This document shows, in pieces, positions 32,181 through 50,923 of a DNA stretch of 64,000 bases; the first letter of the stretch is position 1; each line of letters begins with the position of its first letter. The DNA comes from UBA830 sp038146925 (GTDB lineage Bacteria > Pseudomonadota > Alphaproteobacteria > MPNO01 > UBA830). A program made the position numbers and the translations under genes. The stretch is from assembly GCA_038146925.1 (NCBI GenBank), contig JAYQSP010000011.1, positions 744,001 to 808,000 of the forward strand, written 5' to 3'. The notes under the pieces are model-generated. The model was not told where the DNA came from. It did no database searches and worked only from the letters and a program-made list of their open reading frames with translations.

Positions 32181-32699
32181 GTGGACCGGACACAGAAAGA
32201 AGAACTGGTCGCTTCGTTTAATGACGCTTTTTCCGAGGCAACCCTCGTTGTCGTGACCAGCCAGAACGGCTTGACGGTCGCGCAATCGACGGAATTGCGT
32301 CAGGAAATGCGGAATGCGGGCGCCAGCTTCAAAGTGACCAAAAATCGGCTCACACGTCTCGCGCTCAAAGGCACGAAGTTCGAGCATTTGAGCGACCTGT
32401 TCAAAGGACCGACGGGGATCGCCTATTCAGACGATCCTGTCGCGGCCGCGCGTGTAGCGGTCAAGTTCGCCGACAATAACGACAAGTTCGTTGTTCTGGG
32501 CGGCGGTCTCGACGAACAGGCTCTGGATGTGTCGGCTGTCACGGCGCTCGCCAAGCTACCTTCGCTTGACGAACTTCGCGGCAAGCTTGTCGGCATGATC
32601 CAGACACCGGCCACCCGGATCGCAGGTGTAACGCAAGCACCCGCGGGACAACTCGCACGCGTCATTTCGGCGCGTGCCGAGCAGGGCGAGGCCGCCTGA
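32181..32699 (+). CDS. rplJ: 50S ribosomal protein L10
   Basis: This 172-residue L10 protein anchors L7/L12 dimers to the stalk. It starts with GTG at 32181 after a GGAGA site at 32169. The N-terminal rRNA-binding domain includes VVTSQNGLTVAQSTELRQEMR and VTKNRLTRLALKGT. The long C-terminal helix (GKLVGMIQTPATRIAGVTQAPAGQLARVISARAEQ) is where L12 dimers dock and is long enough for three dimers, the usual count in many non-enteric bacteria. It is autoregulated through the leader in front of it. rplL follows 44 bases on. Confidence 0.97.
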   Translation: MDRTQKEELVASFNDAFSEATLVVVTSQNGLTVAQSTELRQEMRNAGASFKVTKNRLTRLALKGTKFEHLSDLFKGPTGIAYSDDPVAAARVAVKFADNNDKFVVLGGGLDEQALDVSAVTALAKLPSLDELRGKLVGMIQTPATRIAGVTQAPAGQLARVISARAEQGEAA

Positions 32700-32743
32700 G
32701 CCGATAACCAGTCAACTAGTTCAAGCCAAAGGAGAAATACGAA

Positions 32744-33124
32744 ATGGCTGCAAATCTCGAACAGATCGCTGACGATCTGTCTAACCTTACCGTCCTCGAG
32801 GCGGCTGAACTGTCGAAGATGCTCGAAGAAAAATGGGGCGTTTCGGCAGCTGCACCTGTCGCCGTTGCGGCAGTTGGCGGCGCGGACGCCGGTGGCGCCG
32901 CGGCGGAAGACAAGGACGATTTCGATATCATCCTTGCCGGTGCAGGTGACAAAAAGATCAACGTCATCAAGGAAGTGCGTGCGATCACCGGGCTTGGCCT
33001 GAAAGAAGCCAAGGACCTGGTCGAAGGTGCGCCTCAGCCGGTCAAGGAAGGTGTCAGCAAGGAAGAAGCTGACGAGATCAAGAGCAAGCTGGAAGAAGCG
33101 GGAGCAACGGTCGAAGTTAAATAA
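32744..33124 (+). CDS. rplL: 50S ribosomal protein L7/L12
   Basis: This 126-residue L12 protein recruits translational GTPases. The N-terminal dimerisation domain is at about 1-35 (QIADDLSNLTVLEAAELSKMLEEKWG). The Ala-rich flexible hinge (AAAPVAVAAVGGADAGGAAA) and the C-terminal domain with KINVIKEVRAITGLGLKEAKDLVEGAP follow. The Ala/Gly-rich acidic linker is longer than in E. coli, typical of alphaproteobacteria. It is followed by the TTCG hairpin in front of rpoB. Confidence 0.98.
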   Translation: MAANLEQIADDLSNLTVLEAAELSKMLEEKWGVSAAAPVAVAAVGGADAGGAAAEDKDDFDIILAGAGDKKINVIKEVRAITGLGLKEAKDLVEGAPQPVKEGVSKEEADEIKSKLEEAGATVEVK

Positions 33125-33169
33125 TGACGCTTCGCGCCCACCCAGCAAAGACTACCGGACGGTTGCCGC

Positions 33170-33185
33170 CCGCGCTTCGGCGCGG
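33170..33185 (+). promoter_or_regulatory. rplL-rpoB intergenic TTCG hairpin (partial attenuator or processing site)
   Basis: CCGCGC and GCGCGG pair around a TTCG tetraloop. The stem is six base pairs, very stable, and lies 45 bases past rplL and 73 before rpoB. A T-rich tail appears only about 20 bases later, so it is not a classic terminator. The same gap in E. coli holds an attenuator and an RNase III site that lowers rpoBC output relative to ribosomal proteins; the same role is inferred. Confidence 0.6.
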
Positions 33186-33258
33186 CGCGGTGCCGTTCGT
33201 TCAAATTTTTCAGCCTGTGCAGCCGCGCAGGCAAATATTGGATTCGTGAGAGGTCGCC

Positions 33259-37425
<4,167 letters not shown>

Positions 37426-37513
37426 CCGCAGGAATCCGGCGACGTCGACACGACTTTGAACCAGTACCGGCCATCGCGCTTTCGCGGCGGCCACAAATGC
37501 CAGGAGACGGCAA

Positions 37514-41698
<4,185 letters not shown>

Positions 41699-41719
41699 GG
41701 CCGAATTCCGCGGGAATTG

Positions 41720-41764
41720 TGCGGCGCAGCAATCCGATCCAGGAATCGGGTCAGCTGCGCCGCA
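41720..41764 (+). terminator. Long perfect hairpin after rpoC
   Basis: TGCGGCGCAGC (41720-41730) pairs fully with GCTGCGCCGCA (41754-41764) over 11 bases. The 23-base loop itself can fold as CCGAT/ATCGG. It lies 21 bases past the rpoC stop. No T-tract follows (AAATAACC), so it may act as a processing or pause/partial terminator or a 3'-end stabiliser, not a strong intrinsic terminator. The next promoter begins 30 bases later. Confidence 0.6.
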
Positions 41765-41794
41765 AATAACCGTAAAACAAGGCGAAAAACCCTG

Positions 41795-41823
41795 TTGACG
41801 GGGTGCAAGACCGACACTATATT
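41795..41823 (+). promoter_or_regulatory. Strong sigma-70 promoter for the str operon
   Basis: TTGACG at 41795-41800 and TATATT at 41818-41823 are separated by exactly 17 bases. It is very close to the housekeeping consensus and stands 170 bases ahead of rpsL in the gap after rpoC. It is expected to start the rpsL-rpsG-fusA-tuf transcript. The 5' untranslated region of about 160 bases could hold S7-type regulation, which I could not identify by eye. Confidence 0.75.
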
Positions 41824-41993
41824 CCGCGCCTCTTCGGGAGACGTCCGGCGGTGCCGGGCAATCGTTCGGGGAAAAACTGAATACAACCAGCGTGAGTCGT
41901 AAATCGGTACTTCCGATCATGCGTCTTGCTTTTCGTGTGTGATCGGTTCGCCGGTTTAAACGCTCACGCGCTGCAAATTGAGGAACGGACGGC

Positions 41994-42365
41994 GTGCCGA
42001 CGATTAATCAATTGATCCGCAAGCCGCGCAAGTCGAAGCCTGCGCGCAACAAGGTCCCCGCGATGGAAGCATGCCCGCAGAAGCGTGGCGTCTGCACCCG
42101 GGTGTACACAACGACTCCGAAGAAGCCGAACTCGGCGCTGCGAAAAGTCGCGCGCGTCCGGCTGACGAACGGATTCGAAGTGACCAGCTACATACCGGGC
42201 GAGGGCCATAACCTGCAGGAACATTCCGTCGTGATGATCCGCGGCGGTCGCGTGAAGGATCTGCCGGGCGTTCGCTATCACATCATTCGCGGCACGCTCG
42301 ACACCCAGGGTGTTTCCGATCGCCGCCAGCGCCGTTCCAAATACGGCGCCAAACGGCCGAAGTAA
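41994..42365 (+). CDS. rpsL: 30S ribosomal protein S12
   Basis: This 123-residue S12 protein is central to decoding accuracy. The start is a GTG at 41994, with a TGAGGAAC ribosome site upstream. The streptomycin-sensitive residues are present: the Lys in TTPKKPNSALRKVA (Lys42/43 equivalent) and the Lys in GGRVKDLPGVRYH (Lys87/88 equivalent). It leads the str operon: rpsL, rpsG, fusA, tuf. Confidence 0.98.
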   Translation: MPTINQLIRKPRKSKPARNKVPAMEACPQKRGVCTRVYTTTPKKPNSALRKVARVRLTNGFEVTSYIPGEGHNLQEHSVVMIRGGRVKDLPGVRYHIIRGTLDTQGVSDRRQRRSKYGAKRPK

Positions 42366-42379
42366 GGGAGAGTTTTTCG

Positions 42380-42850
42380 ATGCCCCGGAGACGCGCAGCA
42401 GAAAAGCGGGAAGTGCTTCCCGACGCCAAGTTCGGCGATATCGTTCTGACGAAGTTTATCAACAACATCATGTTCCACGGCAAGAAATCCGTCGCGGAAC
42501 GTATCGTCTATGGCGCGCTGGACACGATCGCCAAGCGGTCTGGTCAGGATCCTGTAAAGGTGTTCCACGATGCGCTGGATAACGTAAAGCCGACCGTCGA
42601 GGTCCGCTCCCGCCGCGTCGGTGGCGCCACGTATCAGGTGCCTGTCGAAGTCCGTCCGGACCGTCGTCAGGCGCTTGCGATCCGCTGGATCATCGAAGCC
42701 TCGCGCAACCGTCACGAAAACACCATGGCCGACCGCCTCTGCAGCGAGCTGCAGGACGCCGCCGAAAACCGCGGGACGGCCGTCAAGAAACGTGAAGACA
42801 CCCACCGCATGGCGGACGCCAACAAGGCGTTCTCCCATTATCGCTGGTAA
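42380..42850 (+). CDS. rpsG: 30S ribosomal protein S7
   Basis: This 156-residue S7 protein primes assembly of the 30S head by binding the 3' major domain of 16S rRNA. Typical marks are the MPRRRAAEKREVLPDAKFGD opening, LTKFINNIMFHGKKS, the LDNVKPTVEVRSRRVGGATYQVP hairpin, and RWIIEASRNRHENTM. In E. coli S7 represses the str operon through the rpsL-rpsG spacer, which here is only 14 bases, so that specific mechanism is unlikely. fusA follows 39 bases downstream. Confidence 0.98.
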   Translation: MPRRRAAEKREVLPDAKFGDIVLTKFINNIMFHGKKSVAERIVYGALDTIAKRSGQDPVKVFHDALDNVKPTVEVRSRRVGGATYQVPVEVRPDRRQALAIRWIIEASRNRHENTMADRLCSELQDAAENRGTAVKKREDTHRMADANKAFSHYRW

Positions 42851-42889
42851 CCCTAGCGCCGTATTCGCGTAGAGATCAGGAACATCGCA

Positions 42890-44968
<2,079 letters not shown>

Positions 44969-45011
44969 TCAAACCGACTAAAACAACACTTAGACGCAAG
45001 GGTTAAGACGA

Positions 45012-46202
45012 ATGGCGAAAGAGAAGTTTGAGCGTACGAAGCCGCACTGCAACGTTGGAACGATTGGTCACGTTGACCACGGCAAGACGTCATTGACGGC
45101 TGCGATTACGAAGGTTCTTGCGGAGAGCGGTGGTGCTGATTTCACGGCGTATGCAGATATCGACAAGGCGCCTGAAGAGCGGGAGCGCGGGATCACGATT
45201 GCGACGGCGCATGTTGAGTACGAGACGGAGAACCGTCACTACGCGCATGTTGACTGCCCCGGTCACGCCGACTACGTGAAGAACATGATCACGGGCGCGG
45301 CTCAGATGGACGGCGCTATTCTGGTTGTTTCCGCAGCTGACGGTCCGATGCCTCAGACACGCGAGCACATTCTTCTTGCGCGTCAGGTTGGCGTTCCTGC
45401 GATTGTTGTTTTTCTGAACAAGGTGGACCAGGTTGACGACGAGGAGCTTCTGGAGCTTGTCGAGCTTGAGGTTCGGGAGCTTTTGTCTTCGTACGATTTC
45501 CCGGGCGACGACATCCCGCTGATCAAGGGGTCTGCGCTTGTAGCGCTTGAGGACGGGGATCCTGCGCAGGGCAAGGATGCTATTCTTGAGCTGATGGCGG
45601 CTGTTGACGATTACATTCCGCAGCCTGAGCGTCCGAAGGATCTTCCGTTCCTGATGCCGATCGAGGACGTTTTCTCGATTTCGGGCCGTGGGACGGTTGT
45701 GACGGGGCGTATTGAGCGGGGTGTCGTGAATGTTGGCGACAACATCGAGATTGTTGGCATCAAGGACACGTCGACGACGGTTGTGACGGGCGTCGAGATG
45801 TTCCGGAAGCTTCTGGACAGTGGCGAGGCGGGCGACAACGTTGGTTGTCTGCTGCGCGGCGTCGACCGGGAAGAGGTGGAGCGCGGGCAGGTTCTTGCGG
45901 CGCCGGGTTCGATCACGCCGCACACGAAGTTCAAGGCGGAGGCTTATATCCTGACGAAGGAAGAAGGTGGCCGTCATACGCCGTTCTTCACGAAGTACCG
46001 TCCGCAGTTTTACTTCCGCACGACGGACGTGACGGGCGAGGTTGAACTTCCGGAAGGCACGGAGATGGTTATGCCTGGCGACAACATCTCGATGGATGTC
46101 GAACTGATTGCGCCGATCGCGATGGACGAAGGTCTGCGGTTCGCGATCCGCGAAGGCGGCCGCACCGTCGGTGCCGGCGTCGTCGCTGCTATAACCGAAT
46201 AA
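45012..46202 (+). CDS. tuf: Elongation factor Tu, copy 2
   Basis: This 396-residue EF-Tu is the tufA-position copy after fusA. G1 motif GHVDHGKT (19-26), switch region and NKVD are intact. At residues 210-211 it has Asp-Leu before PFLMPIEDVF, the form expected in bacterial EF-Tu, in contrast to the first copy. The DNA is otherwise the same as copy 1, including 16 bases upstream and six after the stop, which shows recent or ongoing gene conversion. Leu codons are mostly CTT and CTG, with no CTC seen. rpsJ begins 37 bases later, so S10-operon genes may be transcribed through from the str promoter. Confidence 0.99.
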   Translation: MAKEKFERTKPHCNVGTIGHVDHGKTSLTAAITKVLAESGGADFTAYADIDKAPEERERGITIATAHVEYETENRHYAHVDCPGHADYVKNMITGAAQMDGAILVVSAADGPMPQTREHILLARQVGVPAIVVFLNKVDQVDDEELLELVELEVRELLSSYDFPGDDIPLIKGSALVALEDGDPAQGKDAILELMAAVDDYIPQPERPKDLPFLMPIEDVFSISGRGTVVTGRIERGVVNVGDNIEIVGIKDTSTTVVTGVEMFRKLLDSGEAGDNVGCLLRGVDREEVERGQVLAAPGSITPHTKFKAEAYILTKEEGGRHTPFFTKYRPQFYFRTTDVTGEVELPEGTEMVMPGDNISMDVELIAPIAMDEGLRFAIREGGRTVGAGVVAAITE

Positions 46203-46239
46203 CGGAAACGCGTAGAAGGGCCTTTAAAGGGGCGAAGAC

Positions 46240-46548
46240 ATGGACAATCAGAATATTCGCATTCGGCTGAAGGCCTTCGATCATCGTGTGCTGGACACAT
46301 CGACGAGAGAGATCGTCGATACGGCCAAGCGCACGGGCGCGGACGTCCGGGGGCCGATCCCGCTTCCGACGAAGATCGAGAAGTACACGGTTCTGCGGTC
46401 TCCGCATGTTAACAAGAAATCGCGCGAGCAGTTCGAAATCCGGACGCACAAGCGGTTGCTCGACATCATCGACCCCACGCCGCAGACGGTTGACGCTTTG
46501 ATGAAGCTCGACCTGGCGGCCGGTGTCGACGTCGAGATCAAGCTCTAG
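46240..46548 (+). CDS. rpsJ: 30S ribosomal protein S10
   Basis: This 102-residue S10 protein is part of the 30S head and also the NusE antitermination partner of NusB. Key blocks are IRIRLKAFDHRVLD, GPIPLPTKIEKYTVLRSPHVNKKSREQFEIRTHKR and the D-x-V-E-I-K end. The 37-base gap after tuf shows no clear promoter, so the S10 operon may extend the str transcript. The classical L4-binding leader of enterobacteria is not seen in this short space. Confidence 0.98.
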   Translation: MDNQNIRIRLKAFDHRVLDTSTREIVDTAKRTGADVRGPIPLPTKIEKYTVLRSPHVNKKSREQFEIRTHKRLLDIIDPTPQTVDALMKLDLAAGVDVEIKL

Positions 46549-46558
46549 GGACAGAAAA

Positions 46559-47338
46559 ATGCGCTCCGGATTGATCGCACAGAAAATGGGCATGACCCGC
46601 GTCTTTACGGACAGCGGCGAGCATGTGCCCGTGACCGTTCTGAAGGTCGACGACTGTCAGGTGGTCGACGTCCGTACGCCCGAGAAGAACGGCTACGCCG
46701 CCGTGCAGATCGGCGCGGGTGCTGCCAAGGCCAAGAATGTCACTAAACCGATGCGCGGCCACTACGCCCGCTCGAAGGTTGAACCCAAGCGGAAGCTTGC
46801 GGAATTCCGCGTTTCCGAAGATGCCATGCTGAATGTCGGCGACGAGCTGACGGCCGATCACTTCGTGCCTGGCCAGATGGTTGACGTCGCCGGTATTTCG
46901 ATCGGTAAAGGCTTTGCCGGCGGTATGAAGCGCCATAATTTCAAGGGCCTGGAAGCCACGCACGGCGTGTCCATCAGTCACCGTAGTCATGGCTCGACCG
47001 GCAACAGTCAGGATCCGGGCAAGGTCTTCAAAGGCAAGAAGATGGCCGGACATATGGGGGCCGAACGGGTGACCGTTCAGAACCTGTCCGTTGTGCGTAC
47101 GGACGCGGATCAGGGCCTGATCCTGCTCAGCGGCAGTGTGCCGGGTCACAAGGGTGCCTGGGTTGAGATTTCGGATGCCGTCAAGGCGGCTCTTCCCGAA
47201 GACGCACCGTTCCCTGCGGGGGTTCGTGGCGGTAACCAGCCCGATGCCGAAGATATGCCTGCCGAAGAGGTAACCGCCGAGGAAACGCCGGCGGAAGCGG
47301 CTGACGCCGCTGCAGACAACGACGAGAAGAAGGAATAG
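46559..47338 (+). CDS. rplC: 50S ribosomal protein L3 with acidic C-terminal tail
   Basis: This 259-residue L3 protein reaches the peptidyl transferase centre through its loop and contains GMTRVFTDSG, the GISIGKGFAGGMKRHNFKG block and the HRSHGSTGNSQDPGKVFKGKKMAGHMG loop. The usual length is about 210-240; here an extra tail of about 35 residues rich in Ala and Glu (AEEVTAEETPAEAADAA) ends the protein. This kind of tail occurs in several alphaproteobacteria. The start at 46559 is 10 bases after rpsJ. Its predicted methylation site near the loop Gln may be conserved. Confidence 0.98.
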   Translation: MRSGLIAQKMGMTRVFTDSGEHVPVTVLKVDDCQVVDVRTPEKNGYAAVQIGAGAAKAKNVTKPMRGHYARSKVEPKRKLAEFRVSEDAMLNVGDELTADHFVPGQMVDVAGISIGKGFAGGMKRHNFKGLEATHGVSISHRSHGSTGNSQDPGKVFKGKKMAGHMGAERVTVQNLSVVRTDADQGLILLSGSVPGHKGAWVEISDAVKAALPEDAPFPAGVRGGNQPDAEDMPAEEVTAEETPAEAADAAADNDEKKE

Positions 47339-47344
47339 CGCGCC

Positions 47345-47965
47345 ATGAAATGCGACGTGCTCACTCTCGAAAACAAGAAGGCCGGTTCTATCGACCTCGC
47401 CGATGGTGTCTTCGGATCCGAAGTCCGCAAAGACATCATCTCGCGCATGGTCAACTGGCAGCTTGCGAAACGCCGGAGTGGTAATCACAAGACCAAGAAC
47501 GTCAGCGAGATTCAGGGCACCACGGCCAAGCCGTGGAACCAGAAAGGCACCGGCCGTGCCCGAGCGGGGACGGTGCGTGCCACGCAGTTCCGTGGCGGTT
47601 CGACGGTGTTTGGCCCGGTTGTGCGCGATCACGGCCACAAACTGCCCAGAAAAGTGCGCCAGATGGCGATGCGCTCTGCGCTGTCGAGCAAGCAGGCCGA
47701 CGGCAAGCTGATTATCCTGGAAGATGCGAAACTCGATGCGCCCAAGACGAAAGACCTGGCCGCGAAACTGTCCGCACTCGGGTGGTCGAACGTCCTGATT
47801 GTTACCGGTGCGGAGGTTGACGGTAATTTCGCCCGCGCCGCTGCGAATATCGCCAATGTCGATGTGTTGCCGCAGCAGGGTGCCAACGTCTACGACATCA
47901 TCCGCCGGGATACGCTGGTCCTGACCAAGGATGCAGCCGAGCACCTGCAGGAGCGCCTGTCATGA
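47345..47965 (+). CDS. rplD: 50S ribosomal protein L4
   Basis: This 206-residue L4 protein lines the exit tunnel with its extended loop and, in enterobacteria, terminates and represses the S10 operon. Seen blocks are the tunnel loop TKPWNQKGTGRARAGTVRATQFRGGSTVFGPV, the SALSSKQADGKLIIL strand, and LPQQGANVYDIIRRDTLVLTKDA. It is six bases from rplC and overlaps rplW by four (ATGA). Confidence 0.98.
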   Translation: MKCDVLTLENKKAGSIDLADGVFGSEVRKDIISRMVNWQLAKRRSGNHKTKNVSEIQGTTAKPWNQKGTGRARAGTVRATQFRGGSTVFGPVVRDHGHKLPRKVRQMAMRSALSSKQADGKLIILEDAKLDAPKTKDLAAKLSALGWSNVLIVTGAEVDGNFARAAANIANVDVLPQQGANVYDIIRRDTLVLTKDAAEHLQERLS

Positions 47966-48285
47966 GCTGGAAATATCACCGTCCCGTCAACATTTCGCCG
48001 GCGTCAGCCTGCGATGTAATCCTGTCGCCGGTCATTACCGAAAAAGCGACCATGGGTTCCGAGCACAATCAGGTGACGTTCCATGTTCCGCTGAGCGCTA
48101 ACAAGCCGGCCATCCGCGCCGCTGTCGAAGAGCTCTTCAAGGTCAAGGTAAAAGCCGTGAACACCATTCGACAGCAGGGCAAGGTCAAGCGGTTCCGCGG
48201 CATGATGGGTAAACGGCCCGATTACAAAAAAGCGATCGTGACGCTGGAAGACGGCCACTCGATCGACGTGACCACAGGGGTCTGA
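47962..48285 (+). CDS. rplW: 50S ribosomal protein L23
   Basis: This 107-residue L23 protein sits at the tunnel exit and docks trigger factor and SRP. It shows LSPVITEKATMGSEHNQVTFHV and the RNA-binding loop KAVNTIRQQGKVKRFRGMMGKRPDYKKAIVTL. The ATG overlaps the rplD stop by four bases, and rplB starts four bases later. An N-terminal leader of about 20 residues (SWKYHRPVNISPASACDV) precedes the conserved core. Confidence 0.97.
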   Translation: MSWKYHRPVNISPASACDVILSPVITEKATMGSEHNQVTFHVPLSANKPAIRAAVEELFKVKVKAVNTIRQQGKVKRFRGMMGKRPDYKKAIVTLEDGHSIDVTTGV

Positions 48286-48289
48286 GCCA

Positions 48290-49117
48290 ATGGCACTGAA
48301 GCAATACAAACCCAATACGCCGTCGCAGCGCGGCCTGGTCCTCGTCGACCGGTCCGAACTGTGGAAGGGCAAGCCCGTGAAGGCGCTGACCGAAGGACTG
48401 AACAAGTCCGGCGGCCGGAACAACAAGGGCCGGATCACGTCGCGACGCCGCGGCGGCGGACACAAGCGTCTGTATCGCGTGATCGACTTCAAGCGCACGA
48501 AGTTCGACGTATCGGCGACCGTGCAGCGGATCGAATACGACCCCAACCGGTCGGCGTTCATCGCGCTGTTGAAATACGAAGACGGTGAAGAAGCCTATAT
48601 CCTCGCGCCGCAACGGCTGCAGGAAGGAGATGCCGTCATCGCGTCCAATCGGGCCGACATCAAGCCCGGTAACGCCATGCCGATGGAAAACATGCCGGTT
48701 GGCACCATCATCCATAATGTGGAGATGAAGCCGGGCAAGGGCGGTCAGATGGCGCGTGCCGCAGGCACTTACGTTCAGCTGATCGGTAAGGATTCCGGCT
48801 ACGCACAGCTGCGGCTGACGTCCGGCGAACTGCGCATGGTGCCAGCGAAATGCATGGCGACCGTCGGCGCGGTTTCGAACTCCGACAACCAGAACATCAA
48901 TCTGTCCAAGGCCGGTCGCAAGCGCTGGATGGGCAAACGGCCGCAGGTTCGCGGTGTCGCGATGAACCCGGTGGATCATCCGCATGGTGGCGGCGAAGGC
49001 CGGACCTCCGGCGGCCGGCATCCGGTGTCGCCCTGGGGCAAACCGACCAAGGGCGCTCGGACGCGCCGTAAAAAGAAATCCGACGACCTGATCATGCGTC
49101 GTCGGCGCAAGAAGTAG
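48290..49117 (+). CDS. rplB: 50S ribosomal protein L2
   Basis: This 275-residue L2 protein is essential for subunit association and peptidyl transfer. The catalytic-site loop MNPVDHPHGGGEGRTSGGRHPVSPWG holds the conserved His. The core includes NNKGRITSRRRGGGHKRLYRVIDFKR, VERIEYDPNRSAFIALL-type strands and MPVGTIIHNVEMKPGKGGQMARAAGTYVQL. It starts four bases after rplW and is 15 bases ahead of rpsS. Confidence 0.98.
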   Translation: MALKQYKPNTPSQRGLVLVDRSELWKGKPVKALTEGLNKSGGRNNKGRITSRRRGGGHKRLYRVIDFKRTKFDVSATVQRIEYDPNRSAFIALLKYEDGEEAYILAPQRLQEGDAVIASNRADIKPGNAMPMENMPVGTIIHNVEMKPGKGGQMARAAGTYVQLIGKDSGYAQLRLTSGELRMVPAKCMATVGAVSNSDNQNINLSKAGRKRWMGKRPQVRGVAMNPVDHPHGGGEGRTSGGRHPVSPWGKPTKGARTRRKKKSDDLIMRRRRKK

Positions 49118-49132
49118 GAAGAGAGAGGCACC

Positions 49133-49411
49133 ATGGCCCGTTCAGTCTGGAAAGGCCCGTTCGTTGACGGCTATCTCCTGAAAAAAGCGGAAGAAACCCG
49201 TGCATCGGGACGGAATGACGTGATCAAGATCTGGTCGCGCCGGTCCACCATCCTGCCGCAGTTCGTGGGACTTACTTTCGGTGTCCACAACGGTCAGAAG
49301 CACATTCCGGTGCTGGTGACCGAAAATATGGTCGGCCACAAGTTCGGCGAATTTGCTGCCACACGTACCTATCTCGGCCACGCGGCCGACAAAAAGGCGA
49401 AGAGGGGCTGA
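49133..49411 (+). CDS. rpsS: 30S ribosomal protein S19
   Basis: This 92-residue S19 protein of the 30S head contacts S13 and the A-site finger. The sequence ARSVWKGPFVDGYLLKK opens the protein; STILPQFVGLTFGVHNGQKHIPVLVTENMVGHKFGEFAATRTYLGH is the conserved centre. An AGAGAG ribosome site lies upstream. rplV follows two bases after the stop. Confidence 0.98.
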   Translation: MARSVWKGPFVDGYLLKKAEETRASGRNDVIKIWSRRSTILPQFVGLTFGVHNGQKHIPVLVTENMVGHKFGEFAATRTYLGHAADKKAKRG

Positions 49412-49413
49412 TA

Positions 49414-49794
49414 ATGGGCAAGTCGTCCAATCCCCGCCGTATCGGCGACAACGAAGCGCAGGCATTCGCGAAGACCATTCGCGTCAGCCCGCAAAAGCTC
49501 AATCTGGTCGCCCAGTCGATCCGGGGTCTGCCGGCTGAGCGCGCGCTGGCGGAACTCAGCTTCTCGCGCAAACGGATCGCCGGCACGGTGAAAAGCGTTC
49601 TGCAAGCGGCCATCGCAAATGCCGAAAACAATCATCAGCTCGATGTCGACCGTCTGGTCGTCTCCGAGGCAACAGTTGGCAAGGCTTTCGTTATGAAACG
49701 GTTTCGTGCCCGCGCCCGTGGCCGGGTCGGCAAGATACAGAAACCTTTCAGCAACCTCACCGTGGTTGTGCGCGAAGTCGAGGAGGAAGCCTAA
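49414..49794 (+). CDS. rplV: 50S ribosomal protein L22
   Basis: This 126-residue L22 protein forms part of the tunnel constriction via its long beta hairpin. The start MGKSSNPRRIGDNEAQAFAKTIRVSPQKLNLVAQSIRGL is typical of the alphaproteobacterial form. The hairpin arm RFRARARGRVGKIQKPFSNLTVVV shows no obvious erythromycin-resistance insertion or deletion. Its stop shares one base with the rpsC start. Confidence 0.98.
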   Translation: MGKSSNPRRIGDNEAQAFAKTIRVSPQKLNLVAQSIRGLPAERALAELSFSRKRIAGTVKSVLQAAIANAENNHQLDVDRLVVSEATVGKAFVMKRFRARARGRVGKIQKPFSNLTVVVREVEEEA

Positions 49795-50474
49795 TGGGGC
49801 AAAAAGTAAATCCGATCGGGCTTCGTCTCGGCATCAACCGCACCTGGGATTCGCGCTGGTATGCGAATGACGAAAACTACGCGGGACTGCTGCACGAAGA
49901 TATCAAGCTGCGGAATTACCTGTTCGACAAGCTGTCGCAGGCGGGTATCAGCCGCGTTGTCATCGAACGTCCGGCGAAGAAAGCCCGCGTGACGATCCAC
50001 TCGGCGCGGCCGGGCGTGGTCATCGGCAAGAAGGGCGCTGATATCGAACGGCTTCGCAAGGAAGTCGCGGAAATGACGGACAGCGAAGTCCACCTGAACA
50101 TCGTGGAAATTCGCAAGCCTGAAATCGACGCCAAGCTGGTCGCCGAAAACATTGCGCAGCAGCTGGAACGACGGGTCGCTTTCCGGCGTGCCATGAAGCG
50201 CGCGGTTCAGTCGGCCATGCGTCTGGGCGCCGAAGGCATTCGCATCAACTGTGCGGGTCGTCTGGGCGGTGCGGAAATTGCCCGGACCGAATGGTATCGT
50301 GAAGGCCGCGTGCCGCTTCACACGCTGCGAGCCGACGTCGATTACGGTACCGCCACGGGCCGCACCACTTACGGCGCGTGCGGCGTGAAGGTTTGGGTGT
50401 TCAAGGGTGAAATCCTGGCGCACGACCCCATGGCCCAGGACAAACGCCTGCAGGAACAGCAGGTCAGCCGCTAA
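49794..50474 (+). CDS. rpsC: 30S ribosomal protein S3
   Basis: This 226-residue S3 protein is at the mRNA entry channel and has helicase function with S4 and S5. The type II KH domain holds PGVVIGKKGADIERLRKEV with the GKKG loop; the C-terminal domain contains CAGRLGGAEIARTEWYREGRVPLHTLRADVDYG. It overlaps rplV by one base (TAATG) and ends 24 bases before rplP. Confidence 0.98.
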   Translation: MGQKVNPIGLRLGINRTWDSRWYANDENYAGLLHEDIKLRNYLFDKLSQAGISRVVIERPAKKARVTIHSARPGVVIGKKGADIERLRKEVAEMTDSEVHLNIVEIRKPEIDAKLVAENIAQQLERRVAFRRAMKRAVQSAMRLGAEGIRINCAGRLGGAEIARTEWYREGRVPLHTLRADVDYGTATGRTTYGACGVKVWVFKGEILAHDPMAQDKRLQEQQVSR

Positions 50475-50498
50475 GGCTGGCATAACGGGAACGGTAAG

Positions 50499-50921
50499 AT
50501 GCTTGCACCTAAAAGAACAAAGTTCCGGAAGGCCCACAAGGGCCGGATCAAGGGGAACGCCAAAGGCGCGACGACGCTGAATTTCGGCTCCTATGGGCTG
50601 AAGGCACTGTCGCCCGGGCGCGTAACCGCGCGTCAGATCGAAGCCTCGCGGCGAGCGATCACTCGTCACATGCGTCGTTCAGGCCGCGTCTGGATTCGCA
50701 TTTTCCCCGATGTGCCGGTAACCCAGAAGCCTGCTGAAGTCCGACAGGGAAAAGGCAAGGGAACCGTCGAATATTGGGCAGCACGTGTGAAACCGGGCCG
50801 TATCATGTTCGAAGTCGACGGCGTGCCGAAGGATATCGCGACGGTCGCTCTTGAACTGGCGGCGGCGAAACTGCCGGTACAAACCAAAGTGGTGACCCGT
50901 CTTGTCGGAGGAGATGACTGA
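50499..50921 (+). CDS. rplP: 50S ribosomal protein L16
   Basis: This 140-residue L16 protein helps position A-site tRNA. It begins MLAPKRTKFRKAHKGRIKGNAKG and includes QIEASRRAITRHMRRSGRVWIRIFPDVPVTQKPAEVRQGKGKG, with the conserved Arg whose hydroxylation is known in other bacteria. A spacer of 24 bases carries a normal ribosome site; rpmC starts two bases after the stop. Confidence 0.98.
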   Translation: MLAPKRTKFRKAHKGRIKGNAKGATTLNFGSYGLKALSPGRVTARQIEASRRAITRHMRRSGRVWIRIFPDVPVTQKPAEVRQGKGKGTVEYWAARVKPGRIMFEVDGVPKDIATVALELAAAKLPVQTKVVTRLVGGDD

Positions 50922-50923
50922 CC

